From Paraburkholderia sp. (GTDB lineage Bacteria; Pseudomonadota; Gammaproteobacteria; Burkholderiales; Burkholderiaceae), in contig NZ_JAMXLH010000066.1 in assembly GCF_024281035.1 (NCBI RefSeq), positions 62,001-126,000 of the forward strand: DNA of 64,000 nt, in the 5' to 3' direction. Positions within the stretch are counted from its first letter, which is position 1. Each line of letters opens with the position of its first letter. The position numbers and the translations under genes are program-made. Shown piece after piece: positions 1-8,744 of the stretch. Below the pieces are notes generated by a model. That model was not told the origin of the DNA. It was given only the letters and a program-made list of their open reading frames with translations, and made no database searches.

Positions 1-161
1 CCCTCATGGCGGTTCGGCGAAGAAAGCATCCGTCGACATGCTCGTGTCCATGCCACGCGGCACCCCATGACGATCAGCGGCGATAGCCGTTTCTGAATAA
101 TGGCAGTTCCGTCCTCCGCTACCTTCGGCTCAACGTTCTTGATCCGCTCAAAGGCATCACG
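1..161. other. left edge, no gene seen
   Basis: Nothing coding is convincing between the window edge and the end of the pagL-like gene. The stretch holds downstream sequence of that minus-strand gene. No terminator hairpin with a T-run was recognised. Confidence 0.4.
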
Positions 162-728
162 CTAGAAGTTGTACTGCAGATAGATCTGGGTGAAGTTGAT
201 ACCCGGATTCGGCCTCTTGATGCCCGCATTCGACAAGTGCTGAAAGCGGACACCGGCCTGATAGTTCTGGCGCTCGCCGAATTGCGCGCCGACGCCAAAC
301 GTCTCGGAGAACTGGAAGGCAGTCGACACAGTTCGGCCAGGCGCCACATAGACCGTTGACAGCAGACGCACCCCAGGACCCGCCTCGAAGAACGGACGGA
401 TCCATCCTGTGTCTTTGATGATGCGGAACATCGGCGTGATTCCGAACTCCCAGACGCCTGGAGCCGACGCATTGGAAGGAGTCGCGTGCCAGTACGCGAC
501 GTGGCCCTCGCCGACCACGGTGAAATGAAAGCCGCCAACATGCCACCATTGCCAGCCGGGATCCCAGACGAGACCCAGATCGAGCTTCTTGAGGTCGTGG
601 TCACCGATCCCCGCGCCGAACTGGACGCCGAACCGATCCGCGTGCGCGCCTGCGGACCCAAGACCGAGCAGCGCGGCAAGGACCCCACGCACACAGTAGC
701 CCTGCCAGGGCAATTTTTTTCCTTTCAT
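162..728 (-). CDS. pagL: PagL-type lipid A 3-O-deacylase (outer membrane)
   Basis: 188 codons. The N-terminus is a signal peptide (KK, then a hydrophobic Ala/Leu/Gly run, then A-H-A before D), followed by a small beta-barrel with alternating aromatic strands that ends in a C-terminal Phe, the usual outer-membrane signature. Near residues 166-182 it carries H-L-S-N-A-G-I and then N-P-G, matching the catalytic His-x-Ser and following loop of PagL. PagL removes the 3-O-linked acyl chain of lipid A in the outer membrane and so remodels LPS. The ATG at 728 has a modest CGGGA upstream. The gene stands alone; its right flank is a long non-coding stretch. Family assignment rests on the catalytic motif, length and barrel character; substrate detail is inferred from the family. 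Confidence 0.85.
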   Translation of the reverse strand: MKGKKLPWQGYCVRGVLAALLGLGSAGAHADRFGVQFGAGIGDHDLKKLDLGLVWDPGWQWWHVGGFHFTVVGEGHVAYWHATPSNASAPGVWEFGITPMFRIIKDTGWIRPFFEAGPGVRLLSTVYVAPGRTVSTAFQFSETFGVGAQFGERQNYQAGVRFQHLSNAGIKRPNPGINFTQIYLQYNF

Positions 729-1672
729 GAAAGTCCCGATGCGAACGTCAATCTAACGACGCCGGAGCGAAGTCCGCCGGAGCGCGAGCGTCGCGCAACC
801 GCCCTGGCGCCTGGGCAGTTGCGGCAGCCGTCGTCGCCCGGGGCCGCGAAGCGACCCGCCGTGCGTCAAATCAGCCTGAACCGGCTTGCACCGCGCGCCG
901 GACGATCCCCCGGTCCCGCACGCAGCGAACCCAAAACCAACGGATCCGCAATGATGGATAAACCTTGAGAATAGCGATTCATCGTTGCGTATTCGGCACA
1001 GGCTCGATAAGGGCCACTCAACCAAAACCATATCATTGCTTTGTTGGCAAAGCCATTAAGCGAAAACACTGTATTGATTCGTCGACACCACAACCGCACC
1101 ATTGCCGAAGAATGGCGCCAGTCTAGACTTCTATTGATAATCGTGCGTCTATCGTGTCTCGGCCGCTTTTGCGCCGCACAATATTGTGGGCATTAGGCTG
1201 TCATCGCATCTGCGTCGCTGACTGGAGGCTTTCGCTACGTGGCACAGAAGCGCCTGCTACGTATTAGTTGCCTCACTTGTCGGCAGATTATTCGGAAGAA
1301 TTAAATCCGTCATATTTTTATATGCCAGTTCGACTTAAATATCTTCAAATTACAGAAAGCCGACAAGCGCTATCTGACCGGCAATGCCAAATCATGCTTT
1401 ATCACGTCGGAATGAATAAGCGCATCCGTTCACTCGGGAATTAGCGCGCATGGATATGCGGCATCCGGTTTTGTCGTGAAATTCGCTGGACACGCAGGAG
1501 TCGCGGGAGTCGCGAGCTATGTTGGCCGTCTATGCTCGAAGCGACGCCGGCCTGCGTGGCTGCGTGACGTGCTTCACAGCGACGAGCCTTCAGGCAATTC
1601 ATAAAGCAGTCGTCGCGCATGCATCAAATGCATGCGCGACGAAGCCGAAACGCGGCGCCGAACGCCGAAGGC
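729..1672. other. about 940 bases without a convincing gene
   Basis: The first third (to about 1000) is GC-rich with Arg-rich spurious frames. From about 1010 to 1480 the sequence is clearly AT-richer, with many stops in all frames. A six-base inverted repeat (GCTTTG...CAAAGC, 1038-1053) resembles some insertion-sequence ends but no transposase remnant follows. The region presumably holds the pagL promoter and sequence downstream of the DMT gene. No RNA gene was recognised. Confidence 0.5.
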
Positions 1673-2611
1673 TCACTGCTTCGCGCCGGCCCTGCCCTGC
1701 TGCGCGCGAAGACCCGGCAGGCGCTTCACAAAACCCGTTGCCAGCGCCGTACCGACGAGAATCGTTGCGCACGCGCCGATCATGCCAGCCGAAACACGTT
1801 CGCCGAGAAAGAGCGCGCCCCACAAGATGCCGAAGACCGGAATCACGAACGTGACGGTAATCGTGCGCGCGGGACCGATGGCAGCGATCAGCCGGAAGAA
1901 CAGCAGATAGGCGATGCCCGTACAGGCGATGCCGAGTCCGAGCACGGCGCCCCACGCGTGCAGCGAGATGGGCGTCGACGGCCAGGTCGCAACGGCGAAC
2001 GGTACGAGCACGATCGTCGCGCCGATCATCGTGCCGGCGGCGACCGTGAGCGGATCGGCGCCGGTCAGATGGCGCTTCGTATAGCTCGCTGCAATGCCGT
2101 AGAGCAGCGTCGCGCCGAGCGCCGCCATCGCAGCGAGCGCGGTGGCGGACGACGAAGCCCCGTCGCCCGCATGCGTCAGGATCTGGTCGCCAACGAGCGC
2201 GAGCACACCGGCAAAGCCGATCACGAGCCCGACAATGCGCATCCCGCTCAGCCGGTCCTTGAGCCACAGATACGCGACGACGGCGCCCCACAACGGGGTC
2301 GTCGCATTGATCACCGATGTCACGCCCGCGGAGAGCGTCAGCTCGGCCCACGCGAAGAGACAGAACGGCGCGGCCGAGTTGAGGATGCCGACGACAAACA
2401 GCGGCCAGGCCCGCTCGCGCAGCGTGCCGACCGCCTCACGCGCGGGACGGCGCAGGAACAGCACGAGCAGCAGGAACAGCGCGCCGATGCCGACGCGCAA
2501 CGCCATCAACGGCGCGACGCCGAAATCGGCCACGCCGATGCGGATAAACAGGAACGATCCGCCCCACACGGCGGCGAGAAACAGGAGTTGAGCGAGCTCT
2601 ATCGGGTCCAT
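1673..2611 (-). CDS. EamA/DMT-family inner-membrane transporter
   Basis: 312 residues with about ten hydrophobic segments in two similar halves, the classic EamA drug/metabolite transporter layout. The first segment has the family hallmark A-V-W-G-G-S-F-L-F-I-R (near residues 14-24), and the second half restarts with another EamA-like repeat near residue 145. Members export amino acids, metabolites or drugs by proton exchange; the substrate here cannot be told. I chose the ATG at 2611, since the longer frame begins with GTG at 2620 only nine bases earlier. The C-terminus is cytosolic and basic. It is a single gene, separated by more than 300 bases from the pigment cluster. Confidence 0.85.
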   Translation of the reverse strand: MDPIELAQLLFLAAVWGGSFLFIRIGVADFGVAPLMALRVGIGALFLLLVLFLRRPAREAVGTLRERAWPLFVVGILNSAAPFCLFAWAELTLSAGVTSVINATTPLWGAVVAYLWLKDRLSGMRIVGLVIGFAGVLALVGDQILTHAGDGASSSATALAAMAALGATLLYGIAASYTKRHLTGADPLTVAAGTMIGATIVLVPFAVATWPSTPISLHAWGAVLGLGIACTGIAYLLFFRLIAAIGPARTITVTFVIPVFGILWGALFLGERVSAGMIGACATILVGTALATGFVKRLPGLRAQQGRAGAKQ

Positions 2612-2948
2612 GGCGGGCACTCGTGTAAAAACCGGCTGGTTATGTGCACGCGCCGGTGGCCAAAAGATGACCTGATCGTAAATCGCGCGGCGCGCGGTTC
2701 ATAACGAGGGATTCTCACCGATATGTGAGGAAAATTAACAGCCGAATCTTGCTCATTCATTCGGGCAACCGCCGCGATCATTCCCGCTGTCGCGGCGCGC
2801 TCACTTCCCGTCGTGTGGCGCGCGCTCGCCGGGCGACGTCGCGTCATTTTCCCGGCGCGCCCATTCCGACGACATTTGACCCCGCATGCTGCGCCGCCCG
2901 GCGGCGAGTGCACGCGGGGCACGCCGGGCACGCGCGGCACGCGTCAGC
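2612..2948. other. intergenic region with GC-rich short repeats
   Basis: No gene is supported between the DMT transporter and the last gene of the pigment cluster. The end near 2905-2945 holds imperfect direct repeats of a GGCACGC-type unit. The DMT promoter should lie here, but no clear -35/-10 pair was found. Confidence 0.4.
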
Positions 2949-3383
2949 TCATTTCTTCAGCTTGACAACTTCGCCAGTGAGCGCCACGCCTGCCATGATG
3001 GCTCCCGAGCCGCACAGAAACTCGGTCTGGCTCGCACTCGGTTCGTTTCGGTAGTTGCTCTTGATATTGATGACCGCGTTGCCGCCCTCCATGCGCGCGC
3101 GATTCTGCAGCCCGATCACCGCCGACAGGAACACATGCTGGCAAGCGTCGAGGTCGCTCTTGGCGAACGCGTTGGTTTTCTTGTTCGTCGCGTACGTGCC
3201 CTTCGACTCGATGACGGCCGGATGGGGTTGATCGGCGAAATAGAGCGACACGTCGTCGCCGAGCTTATCGCTGCCGACGTTCAGTGCATCCGCAATCGAA
3301 TAGGAGTCGATCGAATCACGCGACCAGGCGTGCGACGACGCAACCAGTGCAACCAGCGCAACGAGTGCAATGCGATTTTTCAT
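2949..3383 (-). CDS. small exported protein, family of unknown function (paralogue of the next gene)
   Basis: 144 residues with a clear Sec signal peptide (K-N-R, hydrophobic Val/Ala/Leu run, S-H-A before W-S). The mature part contains a pattern also present in the protein encoded at 3398-3856: a 'LYF..QPHP' strand, a Cys in a helix before an alanine-rich segment, 'GGNAVINI' (GANGVVN in the paralogue), a Phe-x-Cys-Gly motif and a final G-x-V-V-x-L strand. Database entries of this type are sometimes labelled 'excinuclease ATPase subunit', which the sequence does not support: there is no P-loop or zinc finger. It is likely periplasmic. It lies at the distal end of the APE-type operon, 14 bases from its paralogue, so a role in pigment assembly or transport is possible but only inferred. 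Confidence 0.7.
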   Translation of the reverse strand: MKNRIALVALVALVASSHAWSRDSIDSYSIADALNVGSDKLGDDVSLYFADQPHPAVIESKGTYATNKKTNAFAKSDLDACQHVFLSAVIGLQNRARMEGGNAVINIKSNYRNEPSASQTEFLCGSGAIMAGVALTGEVVKLKK

Positions 3384-3397
3384 GTTTATTCCCCCTG

Positions 3398-3856
3398 TTA
3401 TTGAGTGTCGAGAAGTACAACATCACCGGACACGGCGATTGCGCCTGCGCCCGGGCTCACGCCGCACGTAAAGGTCGTCGTCGAATCGGTACGGATGTCG
3501 TGAAAGCGCGTCGTGGCATTGACGACCCCGTTTGCGCCATGCGACTTCGCGTAGGCGCGCAGGCGGCGAAGCGCATCGTCGAGCGCCAGCTCGCAGGTTG
3601 TCTTCTCATCTTTCACGCGGTCCGAGTGCGCATCATGCTTCTCGTCTCTCGCGCGTGCCACGCGCACGGATACATCATGCTTGCCGAAGTTGGTCTTTAC
3701 CGCAGGGTGCTCCTGCGATCCGAAGTAGACCTTCACACCCGACGCGTCAGGCTGCTGCGCTTCCGCCGGAAATGGCATCGAACGCACGACCGTGCCGCAG
3801 CCCGCAAGCAATGTCGTAGCGATCAGCATGCTGGCCCACTGCCCTTTTAATTTCAT
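3398..3856 (-). CDS. small lipoprotein, paralogue of the downstream exported protein
   Basis: 152 residues starting from ATG at 3856, which has a GAGGA ribosome site nine bases upstream; the longer frame would start inside that site. The N-terminus is K-L-K, a hydrophobic run, then L-L-A-G-C, a lipobox, so the mature protein should be a lipoprotein. The C-terminal half repeats the architecture of the protein at 2949-3383 (VYFGSQEHPAV, Cys-containing helix, GANGVVN, FTCG, GDVVLL). It sits 33 bases after the stop of the last ketosynthase gene. Two different targeting signals (free periplasmic and lipidated) on one domain suggest a matched pair. Function unknown. Confidence 0.7.
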   Translation of the reverse strand: MKLKGQWASMLIATTLLAGCGTVVRSMPFPAEAQQPDASGVKVYFGSQEHPAVKTNFGKHDVSVRVARARDEKHDAHSDRVKDEKTTCELALDDALRRLRAYAKSHGANGVVNATTRFHDIRTDSTTTFTCGVSPGAGAIAVSGDVVLLDTQ

Positions 3857-3889
3857 TATTCTTGTCCTCATCGTTCACTGACGTTCGCT

Positions 3890-5122
3890 TTAATCGCCTC
3901 TCCAGGCGTCCAACAACAAACTCGCGCAGCTTCCCCCGAAGCCGAACGACACCGACATCGCCCGCTCGATTCGGGCTTCGCGTGACGTACGCACGAGCGG
4001 CAAGCCGCAGGCCGCCGGATCGAGCGGACCGTCGACTGCCGCCCCGGCGACGAAGCCGTCGCGCATCATCAGCAGCGTATAGATGGCCTCATGCGCACCG
4101 CTCGCGCCGAGCGGATGGCCGGTCATTGCCTTCGTCGACGAAAATGCGGGCATGTCATCGCCGAATACGTCCTGCAGCGCCTGAAGTTCCTCGAAATCGC
4201 CCTTTGGCGTCGAGGTCGCGTGTGTGTTGACGTAGTCAGGACGTCGCGGCCGCTCGCCAAGCGCAGCGCGCATCGCGCGTGCGATCCCTGCCGCGTGCGG
4301 CACCGCAATTCCGGCGTTGTCGGTGCATTGACCGAAGCCGGTCAGTTCGGCGTAAATCCGCGCGCCGCGCGCCATGGCGTGATCGAGCGATTCGAGTACG
4401 AGGATGCCTGCGCCCGACGCGATCACGAAACCGTCGCGGTCGATACCGTACGGCCGCGACGCATGCATCGGCGCGTCGTTGAAGCTGCGCGACAGCGCGC
4501 CCATCGCATCGAACATCAGCGCCATGTTGTCGTGCAGCGCCTCGCTGCCGCCCGCGAGCACGATGTCCTGCACGCCCGCGCCGATCAACTGCATCGCCTG
4601 CCCGATCGCGAGCGCCCCACTGGTGCAGGCCGACGACGGCGTATACGCCACGCCCTCGATCCCGAACAACTGCGCGACACTCGCGGATGCCGTGCTCGTC
4701 ATCGCCTTCGGCACGACATAGGGCGACGCCTTGTCGATACCGCGCGCACGCACGATCTCCATCGCATCGTCGTACGGGGCCATCGAACCGATCCCGGAGC
4801 CGACAATCGTGCCCGCGCGCGGCGAGCGCAACACGGCGGGATCGAGCCCGGCGTCGTCGATTGCCTTGGCCGCGGCATGCGCCGCAAAGCGCGCCGTATC
4901 GCCCATGAAGCGCTCGTGGCGGCGCGAAATCGGCGGCTCGTCATCGGCTCTCGCTTCGCCCGCCACCTGGCTCGCAAAGCCGCGAGCACGCCACGCATCC
5001 ATGCGCCGCACGCCGGAGCGGCCGGCGCGCAGGGCCGCCGACACGTCGGCCAGCGTATTGCCGAGGCACGACACGATGCCGAGGCCCGTGACGACGACGC
5101 GTGAGCGCGCGCGACCGCTCAT
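3890..5122 (-). CDS. beta-ketoacyl-ACP synthase of the aryl-polyene cluster
   Basis: 410 residues, FabF-like. It opens with R-V-V-V-T-G-L-G-I-V-S and has the complete catalytic triad: Cys166 in SSACTSG, His301 in NTHATST and His336 in TGHPLGASG. It should catalyse decarboxylative condensation of an ACP-bound chain with malonyl-ACP. The start ATG overlaps the stop of the preceding ketosynthase as ATGA (5119-5122), showing translational coupling. A much longer frame upstream is only read-through of the neighbour's opposite phase. Paired with the gene before it, it could form the chain-extending ketosynthase heterodimer known from APE systems, but which of the three full ketosynthases pair is not visible from sequence. 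Confidence 0.9.
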   Translation of the reverse strand: MSGRARSRVVVTGLGIVSCLGNTLADVSAALRAGRSGVRRMDAWRARGFASQVAGEARADDEPPISRRHERFMGDTARFAAHAAAKAIDDAGLDPAVLRSPRAGTIVGSGIGSMAPYDDAMEIVRARGIDKASPYVVPKAMTSTASASVAQLFGIEGVAYTPSSACTSGALAIGQAMQLIGAGVQDIVLAGGSEALHDNMALMFDAMGALSRSFNDAPMHASRPYGIDRDGFVIASGAGILVLESLDHAMARGARIYAELTGFGQCTDNAGIAVPHAAGIARAMRAALGERPRRPDYVNTHATSTPKGDFEELQALQDVFGDDMPAFSSTKAMTGHPLGASGAHEAIYTLLMMRDGFVAGAAVDGPLDPAACGLPLVRTSREARIERAMSVSFGFGGSCASLLLDAWRGD

Positions 5123-6351
5123 TGCGAACCCATACGCCGGAAGATCAACGACGTGTTGATCCCGCCGAACGCGAAGTTGTTGCTCATGACGTACTCCGCA
5201 TCGATCACCCGGCCAGCGCCAGCGATATAGTCGAGCGCCGCGCATGCCGGATCGACGGTCGTCAGATTGAGCGTCGGCGCATACCAGTTGCGCTTCATCA
5301 TCTCGATCGTCCACCACGCCTCAAGCGCGCCGCATGCGCCGAGCGTGTGCCCCACATAGCTCTTCAACGAACTGATCGGCACCTGCTCGCCGAAGACAGC
5401 ATGCGTCGCGTGGCTTTCCGCGATGTCGCCGCGATCGGTCGCCGTCCCATGCGCGTTCACATACGCAATCGCCGTTGGATCGAGCCGCGCGTCGGCAAGC
5501 GCCATACGCATTGCAATCGCCATCGTTGTGGCCGTCGGCTGCGTGATGTGCGCGCCGTCCGAATTGCTGCCGAAGCCGACCACCTCCGCATGGATCGTCG
5601 CGCCGCGCGCGCGTGCATGCTCGTATTCTTCGAGCACGAGCGTCGCCGCGCCCTCGCCGACCACGAGCCCGTCGCGCGCGGCATCGAACGGACGCGGCGT
5701 GAGCGCGGCCTCGTCGTTGCGCGTACTGGTTGCATACAGGGTGTCGAATACCGCGACCGCCGGACCGGACAACTCCTCGGCCCCGCCCGCGAGCATCAAC
5801 TGCTGCCGGCCCATCGCGATGGCTTCGTACGCGTAGCCGATCGCCTGGCTGCCCGATGCGCACGCAGACGAGGTCGGTATGACGCGCCCCTTCAGGTCCC
5901 AGAACAGGCTCACGTTGACCGCGGTCGTGTGCGGCATCATCTGCACGTAGCTGTTCGACGTCACGTCGCGCATCGAGCCGGTTTCGATCATGGCGCCGAA
6001 TGCGCGGATCGGCTCGACCGATCCGGACGACGACCCGTACGCGACGCCCATGCGCCCGTCCGCAATCGACGGGTCGTTCGTCAGCCGCGCGTCGGCCAGC
6101 GCGAGTTCGCTCGCACGTACCGCATACATCGACACAGGCCCCATCGAGCGCGTCTTCTTGCGCGGATACTGCGCTGGCAGCACGAAGCCCGGCAGCGGGC
6201 ACGCGAGCCGCGTGTGCAGCGACTCGTAGTTATCCCACTGCGTCATGCGCTGCACCGCGTTGCGCGCGGCCGCGAGGCGCGGTCCGATCTCGGACCAGTT
6301 CTCGCCGAATGCGGTGACGCCGCCCATGCCCGTTACGACGACTCGCTTCAT
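5119..6351 (-). CDS. beta-ketoacyl-ACP synthase of the aryl-polyene cluster
   Basis: 410 residues, FabF-like, starting M-K-R-V-V-V-T-G-M-G. The active-site residues are intact: Cys164 in SSACASG, His301 in NAHGTAT and His335 in VGHTLGACG. Its likely role is elongation of the polyene chain on ACP in the cytosol. The start ATG shares one base with the stop of the ketoreductase gene (TGATG at 6349-6353), and the stop overlaps the next ketosynthase by four bases. A frame extending to 7317 is an artefact because it runs through the whole ketoreductase and dehydratase genes in the wrong phase. It keeps catalytic Cys, so it is not an obviously dead chain-length factor. Confidence 0.9.
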   Translation of the reverse strand: MKRVVVTGMGGVTAFGENWSEIGPRLAAARNAVQRMTQWDNYESLHTRLACPLPGFVLPAQYPRKKTRSMGPVSMYAVRASELALADARLTNDPSIADGRMGVAYGSSSGSVEPIRAFGAMIETGSMRDVTSNSYVQMMPHTTAVNVSLFWDLKGRVIPTSSACASGSQAIGYAYEAIAMGRQQLMLAGGAEELSGPAVAVFDTLYATSTRNDEAALTPRPFDAARDGLVVGEGAATLVLEEYEHARARGATIHAEVVGFGSNSDGAHITQPTATTMAIAMRMALADARLDPTAIAYVNAHGTATDRGDIAESHATHAVFGEQVPISSLKSYVGHTLGACGALEAWWTIEMMKRNWYAPTLNLTTVDPACAALDYIAGAGRVIDAEYVMSNNFAFGGINTSLIFRRMGSQ

Positions 6352-7076
6352 CACGCTATTCCGCCGTTCACGCCGATCACCTGGCGCGTGATATAGGAAG
6401 CGGCATCCGACATCAGGAAACCAACCGTCGCCGCGATTTCGTCCGGGCGGCCGATACGTCCCATCGGCACCATCTTCAGCGCGTGTTCGAGCGGCACGTT
6501 CTCGAGCATCCCGGTATCGACGAGACCGGGCGCAACGCAATTGACCGTAATGCCGCGCGACGCAAGCTCGACCGCCAGCGCCTTCGTCGCGCCGATCAGG
6601 CCCGCCTTCGCCGCGCTGTAGTTGACCTGCCCGCGATTGCCGATCACGCCGGATACCGACGCGATCGTCACGATCCGGCCGCCGCTGCGCAGCCTCACCA
6701 TCGGCATCGTCAGCGGATGAACGACGTTGTAGAAACCGTCGAGTCCGGTCTCGATCACGGTATCCCAGTCGTCGTCGGTCAGGGCGGGAAACGCGCCGTC
6801 GCGGGTGACGCCCGCGTTGCAGACGACGCCGTAATAAGCGCCGTGTGCTTCGATATCGGCTTCGAGCTGCGCGCGGCAAGCCGCCCGCTCGCGCACGTCG
6901 AACTGAAGCACGCTCGCGGTGCCGCCTTGCTGCACGATCTCGGCGACGAGCGCTTGCGCTTCGTCGCGGCCACTGCGGTAATGGACCGTCACCGCGAAAC
7001 CATCGGCTGCCAGTTGCAGCGCGACCGCACGGCCGATGCCCCGATTGGCACCGGTCACGAGAACTCGCCGGGTCAT
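6351..7076 (-). CDS. 3-oxoacyl-ACP reductase (FabG-like) of the aryl-polyene cluster
   Basis: 241 residues, a classical short-chain dehydrogenase. It has the glycine-rich cofactor loop T-G-A-N-R-G-I-G (residues 8-15), C-N-A-G (87-90), and catalytic Ser140, Tyr153 and Lys157 (YSAAK). The C-terminus keeps the FabG-type 'VNGGIA' ending. It should reduce the 3-keto group after each condensation using NADPH. It overlaps the dehydratase gene by ATGA at 7073-7076 and the next ketosynthase by one base, so it is firmly within the operon. In APE pathways every extension cycle stops at the enoyl stage, so a ketoreductase without an enoyl reductase fits. No enoyl reductase is present in the cluster. Confidence 0.92.
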   Translation of the reverse strand: MTRRVLVTGANRGIGRAVALQLAADGFAVTVHYRSGRDEAQALVAEIVQQGGTASVLQFDVRERAACRAQLEADIEAHGAYYGVVCNAGVTRDGAFPALTDDDWDTVIETGLDGFYNVVHPLTMPMVRLRSGGRIVTIASVSGVIGNRGQVNYSAAKAGLIGATKALAVELASRGITVNCVAPGLVDTGMLENVPLEHALKMVPMGRIGRPDEIAATVGFLMSDAASYITRQVIGVNGGIA

Positions 7077-7561
7077 GAGCTAAAGCTCCCTTGAATAAAA
7101 GACTGAAAATCGTCCGGCTGATAAACCTTGACGACAGCTTGTGCGCAACAACGCTCGCCGATATGGATCGTGCATTCGAACGCACCATGCCCTTCGTCGC
7201 TGCGCAGCAGTTCCCGGGCCGCGATCCGCAACGTCTCCCCCGCTGCGAACGCGGCGCAATGCGCCGTGTAGCCGTTCGTGCCGAGCAGCACACCCGGACG
7301 CGCCCGTCCGCCCGCATGCATCGCGCACAGGCCGACTTGCGCGGCGATCGCCTGCGCCATCAACTCGATGCCGATCCACGCCGGCATCGCCCCGTCCGCA
7401 TCCGCGTACCACGCATCGGAGCGCACGCTTGCGCGCACATCGATCTCCGTGGCCGTGCAGCGTTCGATCGCATCGAGCAGCAACATCGTGCCGCGATGCG
7501 GCAACACGTCGAGCACTGCCCGCACCGGAATTTCCACCTCTGCCACTACACCGGTTTGCAT
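7073..7561 (-). CDS. hotdog-fold 3-hydroxyacyl-ACP dehydratase (ApeP-like)
   Basis: 162 residues with a single hotdog fold. 'LPHRGTMLLLD' places a catalytic-type His at residue 22, and 'WIGIELMAQAI' places the acidic partner at Glu66, the arrangement of ApeP/FabA-FabZ relatives. It should dehydrate the 3-hydroxyacyl-ACP to the trans-2-enoyl product that gives each double bond of the polyene. It lies two bases after the stop-containing region of the ketosynthase at 7563 and overlaps the ketoreductase by four bases. The cluster also encodes a second hotdog domain fused to the ligase at 14037-15728, so two dehydratase domains exist, as in characterised APE systems. Confidence 0.88.
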   Translation of the reverse strand: MQTGVVAEVEIPVRAVLDVLPHRGTMLLLDAIERCTATEIDVRASVRSDAWYADADGAMPAWIGIELMAQAIAAQVGLCAMHAGGRARPGVLLGTNGYTAHCAAFAAGETLRIAARELLRSDEGHGAFECTIHIGERCCAQAVVKVYQPDDFQSFIQGSFSS

Positions 7562-7562
7562 G

Positions 7563-8744
7563 TCAGCACCCCAGAATCAGGCTGGCATTGCTGCCGCCAA
7601 AAGCGAACGAATTGCTCATTACGTAGTGCCCGCGCGCATCGCCGCCGAGGTTGCGCGCGGACTCGACGAGATCCAGCAGCGGCAACGCCGTGTCCGCCTC
7701 GCCATCCCACAGATGAACCGGCAGCGCGATCCTGCGCGCAAGCGCGAGCCAGGCAAATGCCAGCTCCGTCGCGCCCGCGGCACCCAGCGTGTGGCCCGTC
7801 ACCGGCTTCGTGCCGCTGACGGGCACACCGCCGGGGAAGACACGCGCCATGACGTGTGCCTCCATCGCATCGTTGTGGCGGGTCGCCGTTGCGTGCAGGT
7901 TCACGTAGCCGATCCCGGACGGCGTGACGCCCGCATCTGCGATGGCTTCGCGCAACGCGTCTTCTGCACCGCGTCCTTCCGGATCCGGCGCGGATATGTG
8001 GTGCGCGTCGCTCGATTCGCCCACGCCCGCGAGGCGAATCTCGCCCTCGTCGCGGCTCATCAGAAACACCGCCGCGCCTTCGCCAATGTTGATTCCGCAA
8101 CGGTTGCGACTCATCGGATTGGTACGCGACGCACTGACCGACTCCAGCGACGCGAAACCCTGCAACGTGAGCTCGCAGAGCGAATCCGCCCCGCCGACCA
8201 CGACCGCATCGCACACGCGAAGGCGCAGCAGGCGCCGCGCGGCTGCAAACGCCTTCGCACTCGATGTGCAGGCCGTCGATACCGTATAGGCGGGCCCCGT
8301 CACTCCGAGCGCCGCTTTGACGAATGGCGCCGCAGTGCCGATTTCCATCTGCCGGTAATCGAACTCCGGCGGCATCGCGCCCGCCGCGGCGCGATGCGCG
8401 AAAGCCTCCTCGGCCGCGCGGATGCCGGACGTGCTCGTGCCGATCACGACACCGACGCGCGCCGGGCCGTAGCGCGCCACCGCCGCGTCGACGGCGGGCG
8501 CGATCTGCGCGAGCGCGCTCAGCAGCAAGCGGTTATTGCGGCAGTCGAAATGCGCGAGCGCGGCGGGCGGCGCGACGTCGAGCGCGGCTTCGACACATCC
8601 GGCGTACATGTCGCCCAATGCGGCGCCGATGCGCTTCATGCCCGGCGACACGCCCGCTGCGAGCGCGTCGACGATCTCATTCACGTTCCGCCCGAGCGCA
8701 TTGATCATCCCGGGCGCCTGGAGAAAAACGGGGTCCGGCTTCAC
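7563..8744 (-). CDS. beta-ketoacyl-ACP synthase of the aryl-polyene cluster
   Basis: 393 residues, read from a GTG start at 8744 that overlaps the exporter's stop as GTGA (8741-8744). The longer frame upstream runs antiparallel-phase through the exporter gene and is rejected. Cys159 (STACTSS), His284 (NLHATAT) and His318 (TGHTLGAAG) form a complete ketosynthase active site. The N-terminus lacks the usual R-V-V-V-T-G start and begins with K-P-D-P-V-F-L-Q-A-P-G, making it more divergent than the other two full-length synthases. It may serve the first condensation or act as a partner subunit. That division of labour is inferred from other APE systems, which also have more than one ketosynthase. 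Confidence 0.88.
   Translation of the reverse strand: MKPDPVFLQAPGMINALGRNVNEIVDALAAGVSPGMKRIGAALGDMYAGCVEAALDVAPPAALAHFDCRNNRLLLSALAQIAPAVDAAVARYGPARVGVVIGTSTSGIRAAEEAFAHRAAAGAMPPEFDYRQMEIGTAAPFVKAALGVTGPAYTVSTACTSSAKAFAAARRLLRLRVCDAVVVGGADSLCELTLQGFASLESVSASRTNPMSRNRCGINIGEGAAVFLMSRDEGEIRLAGVGESSDAHHISAPDPEGRGAEDALREAIADAGVTPSGIGYVNLHATATRHNDAMEAHVMARVFPGGVPVSGTKPVTGHTLGAAGATELAFAWLALARRIALPVHLWDGEADTALPLLDLVESARNLGGDARGHYVMSNSFAFGGSNASLILGC

Noticed and set aside
119..968. Long frames on both strands over the pagL region
   Set aside because: They are Arg/Ser-rich shadows without homology features; only the minus-strand 162-728 frame has a signal peptide, barrel pattern and catalytic motif.
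1038..1053. GCTTTG...CAAAGC inverted repeat resembling an insertion-sequence end
   Set aside because: It is only six bases per arm; no transposase, partner end or target duplication was visible.
5119..7317. 732-codon frame continuing upstream of the ketosynthase
   Set aside because: The first 320 codons run through the ketoreductase and dehydratase genes in another phase; the real start is ATG 6351.
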